A stretch of 5,178 nucleotides of DNA from Acidobacteriota bacterium (GCA_021781075.1 JAJXXN010000058.1:1-5178), one strand, 5' to 3'. Counted from the stretch's first letter, positions 1 to 5,178 are shown. Made by a program: numbers and translations. Notes: generated by a model from the letters alone, not told the origin.

Positions 1-369
1 GAAGTCTGTGAGGTCCTTGGCGAGGGGGTTGAGCAGATTCTCCAGGCTCATTTTGTTCTGCTCCGTGAAGGACTGGGAGTTTTCGCGCAGGATTTCCGCG
101 GCCAGAACCTTGAATTGGTTGGTGAGTTTTTCCGCGTTGCCGCGCTCGTTGGCGAGCTCGGTTTGGAGTCGGCTTATTTCGGCGGCGGAGATATTGTCGG
201 CGTTGGCGCGTGCGGCGAGGTCTGAGCGGAGCGTATCGCGTTCGGCGGCAAGCTCGGCGGCGCGGCGGTCGAGGAGCGATTTTTCAATGTGTGCGGAGTT
301 GGAGCGGAGCCAGAATCCGACAAGGATGCCTAGGATTGCGGCAAGGAGGACGAAGAGGGTGGTGAACAT
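1..369 (-). CDS. rmuC: DNA recombination protein RmuC, N-terminal part (truncated by window edge)
   Basis: Reading the minus strand from the ATG at 369-367 gives 123 codons with no stop before the window edge, so the C-terminal nuclease-like RmuC domain is not visible. Residues 2 to about 21 form one hydrophobic membrane segment (MFTTLFVLLAAILGILVG...), followed by charged Ala/Glu/Arg-rich sequence at about 28-95 that should form a long coiled coil. The visible end, with QSFTEQNKMSLENLLNPLAKDL and then TDF, matches the conserved stretch that opens the RmuC domain. RmuC proteins are membrane-anchored coiled-coil proteins that in E. coli limit recombination between short inverted repeats; the mechanism is poorly defined. 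The start is supported by an AGGAG box 6 nt upstream. The gene is divergent from nrdJ. Family assignment is by recalled motifs and is fairly secure; the function in this organism is inferred. Confidence 0.88.
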   Translation of the reverse strand, partial: MFTTLFVLLAAILGILVGFWLRSNSAHIEKSLLDRRAAELAAERDTLRSDLAARANADNISAAEISRLQTELANERGNAEKLTNQFKVLAAEILRENSQSFTEQNKMSLENLLNPLAKDLTDF

Positions 370-375
370 GGGCGG

Positions 376-380
376 CTCCT
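376..380 (-). promoter_or_regulatory. Ribosome binding site of rmuC
   Basis: On the minus strand AGGAG lies 6 nt before the ATG at 369. It supports this start for the truncated gene and shows that rmuC is translated away from the shared intergenic region. Confidence 0.75.
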
Positions 381-497
381 GAGGCTACTTTACTCCGGCG
401 CGGGCTGTGCAAAATGGCGGTTGCGAGGGGGATGGTGAGGCGGGTGGTTGAGAGTGAGGCGGTAAATGCCGCACCAGAGGCGGCTAAAATCGCTTTC

Positions 498-582
498 CAC
501 AGACAAATCCCTGTGTTTACTGGGTTGATGCCGGGAATTTACAGAAATACAAGATGTTGTGGTTAGTGCTTGACATCCACAA
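498..582. promoter_or_regulatory. Two dyads with DnaA-box-like half-sites upstream of nrdJ
   Basis: Dyad 1 is CACAG (498-502) and CTGTG (511-515) with an 8-nt spacer. Dyad 2 is TTGTGG (557-562) and CCACAA (577-582) with a 14-nt spacer, and it flanks a consensus -35 hexamer. The dyad centres are 63 bp apart, about six helical turns. Each arm also resembles a DnaA box (TTWTNCACA): 493-501 matches 8 of 9, and the other three match 7 of 9. Known nrd operons are regulated by NrdR and, in E. coli, by DnaA. The arms do not fit the AT-rich core of an NrdR box well. The protein that binds here, if any, is unknown. Confidence 0.3.
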
Positions 583-598
583 GCAGCGGGGTTAATTT
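570..598 (+). promoter_or_regulatory. Candidate sigma70-type promoter for nrdJ
   Basis: A perfect -35 hexamer TTGACA (570-575) is followed after 17 bp by TAATTT (593-598), which keeps the three most important -10 positions (T1, A2, T6). Transcription would start near 605 and give a leader of about 460 nt before the nrdJ start. The -35 lies inside the second dyad (557-582), so a factor bound there could occlude polymerase. The -10 is weak, so this is a candidate only. Confidence 0.45.
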
Positions 599-621
599 TG
601 CATCTGCGGCTGTACAGAGGT

Positions 622-659
622 TTTCATCGGCTTTCATCTCTCTTTCACCGCTTTTGAAA
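622..659. repeat. Helically phased TTTCA-type direct repeats
   Basis: TTTCATC (622-628), TTTCATC (632-638), TTTCACC (643-649) and the weaker TTTTGAAA (652-659) recur every 10-11 bp, so they lie on one face of the helix. An inverted copy, ATGAAA, follows at 701-706. Such spacing is typical of tandem half-sites for OmpR/PhoB-type response regulators, or of phased tracts that bend DNA. The block overlaps the second candidate promoter. No binding protein can be named from the sequence. Confidence 0.35.
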
Positions 660-673
660 CTCGTATTCATAAT
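644..673 (+). promoter_or_regulatory. Second candidate promoter for nrdJ
   Basis: CATAAT (668-673) matches the -10 consensus at 5 of 6 positions. The best upstream element at acceptable spacing is TTCACC (644-649, 4 of 6, 18-bp spacer). The weak -35 falls inside the phased TTTCA repeats, which would fit an activator-dependent promoter. It is an alternative or addition to the promoter at 570-598. Confidence 0.3.
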
Positions 674-882
674 GGAACGATTTCAAAGCGAGGGACGCGG
701 ATGAAAGATGAGAATCTAAGTCATTCAAAATTTGAGAATTAGCGGTTTTTGCAAACGCAAGGGGAATTTGGACCGGAATTTTCCACCAACCGTGCCACTC
801 TTCCCACCAAGACAAGATTCAGCTTTCAGGATAGTCTGGACTTCCCCCCGGCTTTTCTGAGTTTCTTCCAAGTGGTTTTCAT

Positions 883-898
883 ACCGGCGCTAGCCGGT
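883..898 (+). other. GC-rich hairpin in the nrdJ leader
   Basis: ACCGGC (883-888) and GCCGGT (893-898) are perfect complements around a GCTA tetraloop. Five T residues (906-910) follow, but only after a 7-nt gap, so this is a poor intrinsic terminator. It would lie in the untranslated leader if transcription starts at either upstream candidate promoter. It could act as an attenuator, a stability element or nothing. Confidence 0.4.
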
Positions 899-1052
899 TC
901 TGTACTTTTTCATTCCCGGGTTGATGTCGTTTTCAGGCATTCAGGCGCCAGATTTTTAAATGGCGCACAGGGCAGAGCATTCCCCATTTTGCAGTTGAAT
1001 GGGCAACGGTCAGTGATGGAAACGCGTCCAGTGGTTGACGCAACAAGAGGGC

Positions 1053-1058
1053 AAGGAG
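1053..1058 (+). promoter_or_regulatory. Ribosome binding site that sets the nrdJ start
   Basis: AAGGAG lies 8 nt before the ATG at 1067. The reading frame stays open 318 nt further upstream (from a TTG at 749), and an in-frame ATG occurs at 1016, but neither has a comparable site. This box therefore decides the start. Confidence 0.85.
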
Positions 1059-1066
1059 AGAGAGTT

Positions 1067-4000
1067 ATGCAGGAGCATCGTTTAGGGACACAGACGACGA
1101 CAGGGCAGGCGGGCCAGGGCGCGGAAGCGCGCAAGGGTGGATTGGCGTTCAGCCGCTGGTTTTCAACCGAAGGGATAAGCCCTTATACGCAGGTGCAGTG
1201 GGAGAAGCGGACGGCGCTGATCACGGATGCGGGCGGCAAGGCGATCTTTGAGCAGAAGGACGTGGAGGTCCCGGTTGACTGGTCGATGACGGCGACGAAC
1301 ATTGTTGCGTCGAAGTACCTGCATGGCCAGCTGGGCACGCCGGAGCGTGAGAGTGGCGTGCGGCAACTGGTGAGCCGGGTTGCGGAAACGGTGCGCGACT
1401 GGGGGATTGCCGGCGGTTATTTTGCGACGGCGCAGGATGCGGAGATATTCCACGACGAACTGGCGCACATGCTGCTGACGCAGAAGGTGGCGTTCAATTC
1501 GCCGGTGTGGTTCAACGTGGGCTGCGACCGGATGGAGCCGAACTCGGATGCGCAGAACTGGCACTGGGACCCGCACACGTGCGCGGTGCGATTTTCAACG
1601 ACGGGCTACCGGAACCCGCAATGCTCGGCATGTTTCATCAACGCGGTGGATGACTCGCTGGACTCGATTCTTACCCTGGCCAAGACCGAAGGCATGCTCT
1701 TCAAGTGGGGATCGGGTACGGGGACGAACCTTTCGTCGATCCGCGGGTCGATGGAGACGCTCTCGGGCGGCGGGACGGCTTCGGGACCGCTGAGCTTCAT
1801 GCGCGGGTTTGATGCTTTTGCGGGCGTGATCAAGTCGGGCGGCAAGACTCGTCGCGCGGCGAAGATGGTGATCCTGAACGTGGAGCACCCGGACATCCTG
1901 GACTTCATCGAGTGCAAGGCGAAGGAAGAGAAGAAGGCGTTTGAGTTGATCAAGGCTGGTTATGACGGGTCGGGGCCGGACTCGGAGGCGTACTCGTCGA
2001 TCTTCTTCCAGAACGCGAACAACTCTGTGCGTGTGAGCGACGAGTTCATGCGTGCCTGTGAGCGGGATGGCGAGTTCACGACGCGCACGGTGAAAGGCCA
2101 GCAGCCGGTGCAGACCTACCGCGCCCGCGACATCCTCAACAAGATTGCCGAGGCGACATGGCTTTGCGGCGACCCGGGGATGCAGTACGACACGACGATC
2201 AACAAGTGGCACACGAGCAAGAACACGGGGCGGATCAACGCGTCGAACCCTTGCTCGGAGTACATGTTCCTGGACAACTCGGCGTGCAACCTTGCGAGCT
2301 TCAACCTGATGAAGTTTGTCACCCCCTCGGGCGGGTTTGACATTCCCGCCTATCGCCATGCGATTTCGGTCATCATCACGGCGATGGAAATATTGGTGGA
2401 CAACTCCGGTTACCCGACGGAATCCATCGCGAAGAACTCACATGATTACCGGCCGCTTGGGCTGGGCTATGCCAACCTCGGCGCCATGCTGATGGCCCTC
2501 GGCCTGCCCTATGATTCCGATGCCGGTCGCGACCTGGCGGCATGCCTGACGGCGATACTTTGCGGGCAGGCATATCTGCAATCGGCGATGATGGCGGCGC
2601 ACTGCCCGACCATCCCATCGGCCACGCCGCTCACCGCGACCGTGGAGCGTAATGGCGGCGCCTGCCCCGGCTTCTATGTCAACCGCGAGCCGTTCCTCGA
2701 TGTGATCCGTATGCACCGGGCCGAGGTGAACAAGATCGGGAAGTCGAAGGCCTCGCATGAGCCGTTTGAGTTGGCGCAGCTTGACGACCTGATCGCGGCG
2801 AGCCGGGAGTGCTGGGACCAGGCGCTGACGCAGGGCGAGCGGTACGGCTACCGCAACTCGCAGACGACGGTACTGGCGCCGACGGGGACGATCGGCTTCA
2901 TGATGGATTGCGACACCACGGGGATCGAGCCCGACCTTGCCCTCGTCAAGTACAAAAAGCTTGTCGGCGGCGGCATGATCAAGATTGTGAACAACACGGT
3001 TCCTGAGGCGCTTTTCAAGCTTGGCTACACGAACGACCAGGTGAACGCGATTGTGAGCTACATTGACGCGACGGGGACGATAGAAGGCGCGCCGGGGATC
3101 AAGCCGGAGCACCTGGCAGTGTTTGACTGCAGCTTCCGCCCTGCCAAGGGGACGCGGTCGATCCATTACATGGGCCACATCCGGATGATGAGCGCGACGC
3201 AGCCGTTCTTGTCGGGCGCGATTTCAAAGACGGTGAACCTGCCGAACGAGGCGGGAGTGGAGGAGATCGCCGAGGCGTACCTGGAGAGCTGGCGGCAGGG
3301 GCTGAAGGCTGTGGCGATTTATCGCGATGGCTCGAAGGGCACGCAGCCGCTGAACACAAGCATGGACGCAAAGGCTGGCAAGCATGAAGCCACCGCCCAG
3401 GATGCGGCAGCCGAGCGCGTGCTGGAGGCGTTGGCCACGGGCAAGTCGCCGGTTGAAAGCGACCTGCGCGCAGTTGAAGCCGGATCGGGTGAACGCGTGG
3501 AGGTGGCCGCGAAATCCGTTGCCTCCGTCGCCAGGGCTTATGAGCAGGCTCTGTCAGAAATAGCCAAAGCCGCTGCCATTCCCACACTCGCCCGCAACTT
3601 TGACGAGGTCAAGGCGATTGCCGCCGAGAGCCAGGACCTGAACGCGCCTCCGCCGGCGGTGCGCCACCGCCTGCCGGAAGAGCGGGCTTCCGTAACGCAC
3701 AAATTTGCCATCAGCGGGCACGAGGGCTACATCACGGTGGGCCTCTATCCGACGGGGCAACCGGGTGAGATATTCATCCGCATGGCGAAGGAAGGCTCAA
3801 CGGTAAGCGGTTTGATGGATGCCTTTGCCACGGCGGTTTCGCTGGCCTTGCAGCACGGCGTGCCGTTGAAGATATTGTGCGAGAAGTTTGCGCACACGCG
3901 CTTTGAGCCCTCGGGCTGGACTGGGAACGACCAGATCGGCTACGCGAAGAGCCTGATGGATTACATCTTCCGCTGGCTGCAACTGCGCTTTCTTTCGGGC

Positions 4001-4384
4001 ACCCAACTGACACTCTTCGCGGGGTTGGCGCCGTCCGCACCGCAGTTGTCGTCCGCACCGCCCAGCCTCAGCGAACCGGAGATGGACACCACGGAGAAAA
4101 CCCACCTTGCAAAGCTCGCCGAGGAGGTGGCAAAGCGGCTTAGCCAGGTCAACGCCTTCAGCGAAGTGGAGAGCACGAGCCATGAGCTGAGCGACGTGAA
4201 GGCCGTTGCGGAGGGCGCGACCCCGGCGCTGCAGGACCGGGGTGTGTACCACGCTGCCGATGCGATGCGCGAGATGTATGTGATGGGCGATGCGCCAAGC
4301 TGCCAGACCTGCGGCGCCATCATGGTCAGAAACGGGAGTTGCTACCGCTGCATGAGCTGCGGTTCGACGAGCGGGTGCAGTTAA
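1067..4384 (+). CDS. nrdJ: Vitamin B12-dependent (class II) ribonucleoside-diphosphate reductase NrdJ
   Basis: Complete 1105-aa class II ribonucleotide reductase, which reduces ribonucleotides to deoxyribonucleotides with a thiyl radical generated from adenosylcobalamin, independently of oxygen. The N-terminus (FSRWFSTEGISPY) is typical of long bacterial NrdJ and has no ATP-cone. The barrel carries C189 (in QCSACF) and C407 (in SACNLASF) as the likely reducible pair, and N394-P-C396-S-E398 as the radical centre; the 11-residue gap between C396 and C407 is as in Thermotoga NrdJ. GSGTGTN (215-221) and SGGKTRRAAK (257-266) are conserved. The barrel ends near YRDGSKGTQPL (752-762). An Ala/Glu-rich linker (about 765-866), a TSCPD domain (about 869-975), a Pro/Ser-rich then charged linker, and a tail with CxxC (1079, 1082), CxxCxxC (1092, 1095, 1098) and C1104 follow; the tail probably shuttles electrons. 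It is a single-gene unit ending in a terminator. Confidence 0.96.
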   Translation: MQEHRLGTQTTTGQAGQGAEARKGGLAFSRWFSTEGISPYTQVQWEKRTALITDAGGKAIFEQKDVEVPVDWSMTATNIVASKYLHGQLGTPERESGVRQLVSRVAETVRDWGIAGGYFATAQDAEIFHDELAHMLLTQKVAFNSPVWFNVGCDRMEPNSDAQNWHWDPHTCAVRFSTTGYRNPQCSACFINAVDDSLDSILTLAKTEGMLFKWGSGTGTNLSSIRGSMETLSGGGTASGPLSFMRGFDAFAGVIKSGGKTRRAAKMVILNVEHPDILDFIECKAKEEKKAFELIKAGYDGSGPDSEAYSSIFFQNANNSVRVSDEFMRACERDGEFTTRTVKGQQPVQTYRARDILNKIAEATWLCGDPGMQYDTTINKWHTSKNTGRINASNPCSEYMFLDNSACNLASFNLMKFVTPSGGFDIPAYRHAISVIITAMEILVDNSGYPTESIAKNSHDYRPLGLGYANLGAMLMALGLPYDSDAGRDLAACLTAILCGQAYLQSAMMAAHCPTIPSATPLTATVERNGGACPGFYVNREPFLDVIRMHRAEVNKIGKSKASHEPFELAQLDDLIAASRECWDQALTQGERYGYRNSQTTVLAPTGTIGFMMDCDTTGIEPDLALVKYKKLVGGGMIKIVNNTVPEALFKLGYTNDQVNAIVSYIDATGTIEGAPGIKPEHLAVFDCSFRPAKGTRSIHYMGHIRMMSATQPFLSGAISKTVNLPNEAGVEEIAEAYLESWRQGLKAVAIYRDGSKGTQPLNTSMDAKAGKHEATAQDAAAERVLEALATGKSPVESDLRAVEAGSGERVEVAAKSVASVARAYEQALSEIAKAAAIPTLARNFDEVKAIAAESQDLNAPPPAVRHRLPEERASVTHKFAISGHEGYITVGLYPTGQPGEIFIRMAKEGSTVSGLMDAFATAVSLALQHGVPLKILCEKFAHTRFEPSGWTGNDQIGYAKSLMDYIFRWLQLRFLSGTQLTLFAGLAPSAPQLSSAPPSLSEPEMDTTEKTHLAKLAEEVAKRLSQVNAFSEVESTSHELSDVKAVAEGATPALQDRGVYHAADAMREMYVMGDAPSCQTCGAIMVRNGSCYRCMSCGSTSGCS

Positions 4385-4409
4385 ACGGGGATCGACAAAA
4401 ACAACGTTA

Positions 4410-4429
4410 CGCTTCAGAACAGCGAAGCG
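4410..4429 (+). other. Small hairpin just before the nrdJ terminator
   Basis: CGCTTC (4410-4415) pairs with GAAGCG (4424-4429) across an 8-nt loop, in the short 3' untranslated region of nrdJ. It has no T-tract and may simply protect the mRNA end or be incidental. Confidence 0.35.
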
Positions 4430-4437
4430 CCCAAGGA

Positions 4438-4469
4438 GCGGCAAAGAGCAATCTTTGCCGCATTTTTTT
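4438..4469 (+). terminator. Rho-independent terminator of nrdJ
   Basis: A perfect 9-bp stem, GCGGCAAAG (4438-4446) with CTTTGCCGC (4453-4461), encloses a 6-nt loop and is followed by A and then seven T residues (4463-4469). It lies 54 bp after the nrdJ stop. It should end the nrdJ transcript and separates it from the cytochrome gene. Confidence 0.93.
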
Positions 4470-4513
4470 CTTTGGCCGCAGTTTGGGGAAGAGAAGGTAA
4501 AAGCCTTTAGCGA

Positions 4514-4527
4514 GTGATGGTTATCAC
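4514..4527. promoter_or_regulatory. CRP/FNR-family operator upstream of the cytochrome gene
   Basis: GTGAT (4514-4518) and ATCAC (4523-4527) form a perfect dyad around GGTT. Read as a CRP-type site (TGTGA-N6-TCACA) it matches 9 of 10 positions including A4528. Read as an FNR site (TTGAT-N4-ATCAA) it matches 8 of 10. Its centre (4520.5) lies 41.5 bp before the start point implied by the -10 box at 4550-4555, the geometry of class II activation. Control by a CRP/FNR relative sensing oxygen, redox state or a nucleotide is plausible for an electron-transfer gene, but the ligand cannot be read from DNA. Confidence 0.55.
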
Positions 4528-4549
4528 AGTGTTGCCGCACGTGAGCCGC

Positions 4550-4555
4550 TAGCAT
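4550..4555 (+). promoter_or_regulatory. Candidate -10 element of the cytochrome gene
   Basis: TAGCAT matches TATAAT at positions 1, 2, 5 and 6, and implies a start near 4562 with a leader of about 100 nt. No recognisable -35 occurs at the expected spacing (4527-4532 is CACAGT), which is usual when an activator bound at -41.5 replaces it. Confidence 0.4.
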
Positions 4556-4567
4556 TTTGATGATTGG

Positions 4568-4589
4568 CCTGTTCCCGGCATGGAACGGG
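4568..4589 (+). other. Stable hairpin near the 5' end of the cytochrome mRNA leader
   Basis: CCTGTTCC (4568-4575) pairs with GGAACGGG (4582-4589), eight pairs with one G-U, around a CGGCAT loop. It would begin about 6 nt from the predicted transcript start. A stem at this place can stabilise the 5' end of an mRNA. There is no T-tract, so it is not a terminator. Confidence 0.45.
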
Positions 4590-4616
4590 GTGAGTTGGGT
4601 GCGTCCTGATAGCTTG

Positions 4617-4673
4617 GCGCAATCCCGGGGAAGTGCGAACAGAAGCCGGAGGGGGAGTGAGATGGGATTGCGC
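4617..4673 (+). repeat. Perfect 10-bp inverted repeat closing over the cytochrome start codon
   Basis: GCGCAATCCC (4617-4626) is the exact reverse complement of GGGATTGCGC (4664-4673). The second arm starts at the G of the ATG and covers codons 2-4. A further G-U pair (4627 with 4663) can extend the stem. The 37-nt loop contains the ribosome binding site (4648-4652) and the first base of the ATG. In mRNA the fold would hinder initiation, so it is a candidate translational control structure. The repeat is seen directly; the function is inferred. Confidence 0.5.
4648..4652 (+). promoter_or_regulatory. Ribosome binding site of the cytochrome gene
   Basis: GGAGG, within the purine run GGAGGGGGAG, lies 9 nt before the ATG at 4662 and supports that start. 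It sits in the loop of the inverted repeat 4617-4673. Confidence 0.8.
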
Positions 4674-5178
4674 AGCGCGGTGGTGACGATGATGATTTGC
4701 GCCTCACTGGCGCTGGCGCATGGCCAAAGCGGCGTAGCCGGGGCGGGCTGCGTGAAGTGCCATGAGGATGAGGTCAAGGCCTTTGCCGCGGGTCCGCATG
4801 CTGCCGGCAAGTCACCGCTTGGCTGTGAAAGCTGTCATGGCAACGGCAGCGAGCATGTGGCAAGCGGCGGCGACCGGAATAAAATCTTCAGTTTTCAGGC
4901 CGAGAACAGCAGTGCCGCAAGCGCAAAGTGCCTGGCCTGCCATAAGGATCAGGCCGCGCGTTATGCCGAGAGCGGGCACAGCAAGGGGTCGATGAGCTGC
5001 GCCAGTTGCCACTCGGTGCACCAGGCGGCGGTAACGAAGCAAGAGTTGAAGGCGTCGGAACCGGAGCTTTGCCTCCACTGCCATAAAGAGGTGACGCAGC
5101 AGTTTGAGGCGCCGGAGCATCACCCGGTGAATGACGGCAAGGTGAGCTGTAGCAGTTGCCACTCCCCGCATGGCGAGG
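4662..5178 (+). CDS. DmsE/MtrA-type multiheme c-type cytochrome, N-terminal part (truncated by window edge)
   Basis: The first 172 codons of a secreted electron-transfer protein are visible; no stop is reached. Residues 1 to about 21 form a signal peptide (MGLRS, hydrophobic core, then ALAHG), with cleavage probably near A19 or G21, placing the protein in the periplasm. Six CXXCH heme sites follow: CVKCH 30, CESCH 55, CLACH 90, CASCH 113, CLHCH 137 and CSSCH 163. Candidate second axial ligands are H46, H64, H106, H120, H153 or H154, and H170. The order and the contexts CESCHG...SEH, SCHSVH, EHHP and CHSPHG parallel the first six hemes of Shewanella MtrA, a decaheme protein that passes electrons through an outer-membrane porin. 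Four more hemes would be expected past the edge. DmsE/MtrA membership is fairly secure; the terminal acceptor is unknown, so no gene symbol is given. Confidence 0.88.
   Translation, partial: MGLRSAVVTMMICASLALAHGQSGVAGAGCVKCHEDEVKAFAAGPHAAGKSPLGCESCHGNGSEHVASGGDRNKIFSFQAENSSAASAKCLACHKDQAARYAESGHSKGSMSCASCHSVHQAAVTKQELKASEPELCLHCHKEVTQQFEAPEHHPVNDGKVSCSSCHSPHGE

Larger units (their letters stand above)
370..1066. other. Divergent intergenic region between rmuC and nrdJ
   Basis: This stretch of about 700 bp contains no gene I can support. Open frames crossing it lack family resemblance and, apart from the short one at 701-742, good ribosome sites. The part nearest rmuC (370-480) is GC-rich, while about 520-740 is more AT-rich and holds the promoter-like elements. 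In the downstream half there is a GC-rich hairpin at 883-898 and a short tandem repeat at 932-947 (TTCAGGCA followed by TTCAGGCG). The region must carry the promoters of both divergent genes; I could not identify a convincing rmuC promoter. Confidence 0.7.

Noticed and set aside
8..382. Plus-strand open frame of 124 codons at the left edge
   Set aside because: It is the antisense shadow of rmuC; its Ser/Arg/Ala-rich composition is that expected from reading a GC-rich coiled-coil gene backwards.
498..515. NrdR box before nrdJ
   Set aside because: NrdR sites are paired 16-bp boxes with an AT-rich alternating core; the core here (GACAAATC) does not fit, and the second dyad has a different spacing.
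761..850. Partial resemblance to a cobalamin riboswitch (GGGGAA, a G/C-rich segment, GTGCCACT, then AGTCTGGA)
   Set aside because: The order of the pieces loosely recalls the B12 aptamer, but the conserved B12 box and several core stems cannot be drawn, and repression of a B12-dependent enzyme by B12 would be unexpected. An Infernal run against the cobalamin families would settle it; a significant hit would reverse this.
910..1134. Minus-strand open frame of 74 codons overlapping the nrdJ start
   Set aside because: Cys/Pro-rich without recognisable features; overlaps the secure nrdJ start and reads antisense to it. It is an artefact of GC-rich sequence.
2325..2710. Local shift of nrdJ codon choice toward C-ending codons (more GCC, CTC, GTC), suggesting a recombined patch
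   Set aside because: On inspection GCG codons remain equally common in the stretch, so the shift is mild and within normal variation of one gene.
4470..4661. GEMM-type (c-di-GMP or cGAMP) riboswitch before the cytochrome, prompted by GGTAAAAGCCTTTAGC at 4496-4511
   Set aside because: Such riboswitches do control cytochromes in Geobacter, but the required GCACAGGGCAAACC-like and ACGCAAAGCC elements are absent, and this segment lies upstream of the candidate transcript start.
3797..4810. Long minus-strand open frame of 337 codons spanning the nrdJ 3' end, the terminator and the cytochrome start
   Set aside because: It runs antisense through two secure genes, the terminator and a regulatory region, and its translation shows no family resemblance.

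Overview
The window looks like part of a GC-rich Gram-negative chromosome. The style of its class II ribonucleotide reductase together with a DmsE/MtrA-type multiheme cytochrome suggests an Acidobacteriota (Terriglobia-like) or similar soil or sediment bacterium. That placement is an inference from remembered family resemblance, not from a search.

Layout. Positions 1-369 (minus strand) carry the N-terminal 123 codons of rmuC, the membrane-anchored coiled-coil protein that limits DNA rearrangements; the rest lies off the left edge. Positions 370-1066 form a roughly 700-bp divergent intergenic region with no convincing gene. It holds candidate promoters, two short dyads, a run of helically phased TTTCA-type repeats and a GC-rich hairpin. 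Positions 1067-4384 (plus strand) encode a complete 1105-aa adenosylcobalamin-dependent (class II) ribonucleotide reductase, NrdJ, with all expected active-site cysteines, a TSCPD domain and a Cys-rich C-terminal tail. A strong intrinsic terminator closes this unit at 4438-4469. Positions 4470-4661 are a second regulatory region: a CRP/FNR-type operator placed exactly 41.5 bp upstream of the start implied by a -10-like box, a stable leader hairpin, and a perfect 10-bp inverted repeat whose second arm covers the last base of the start codon. Positions 4662-5178 are the first 172 codons of a secreted multiheme c-type cytochrome with six CXXCH sites, truncated by the right edge.

How the parts relate. 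The three genes are separate transcription units: rmuC is divergent from nrdJ, and nrdJ is insulated from the cytochrome by the terminator. RmuC and NrdJ both serve DNA maintenance. NrdJ makes deoxynucleotides with or without oxygen, which fits an organism whose next gene looks like an anaerobic or extracellular electron-transfer cytochrome under CRP/FNR-family control. The genes belong to known families and I see no undescribed multi-gene system. The most unusual signals are regulatory, above all the layered control region in front of the cytochrome.
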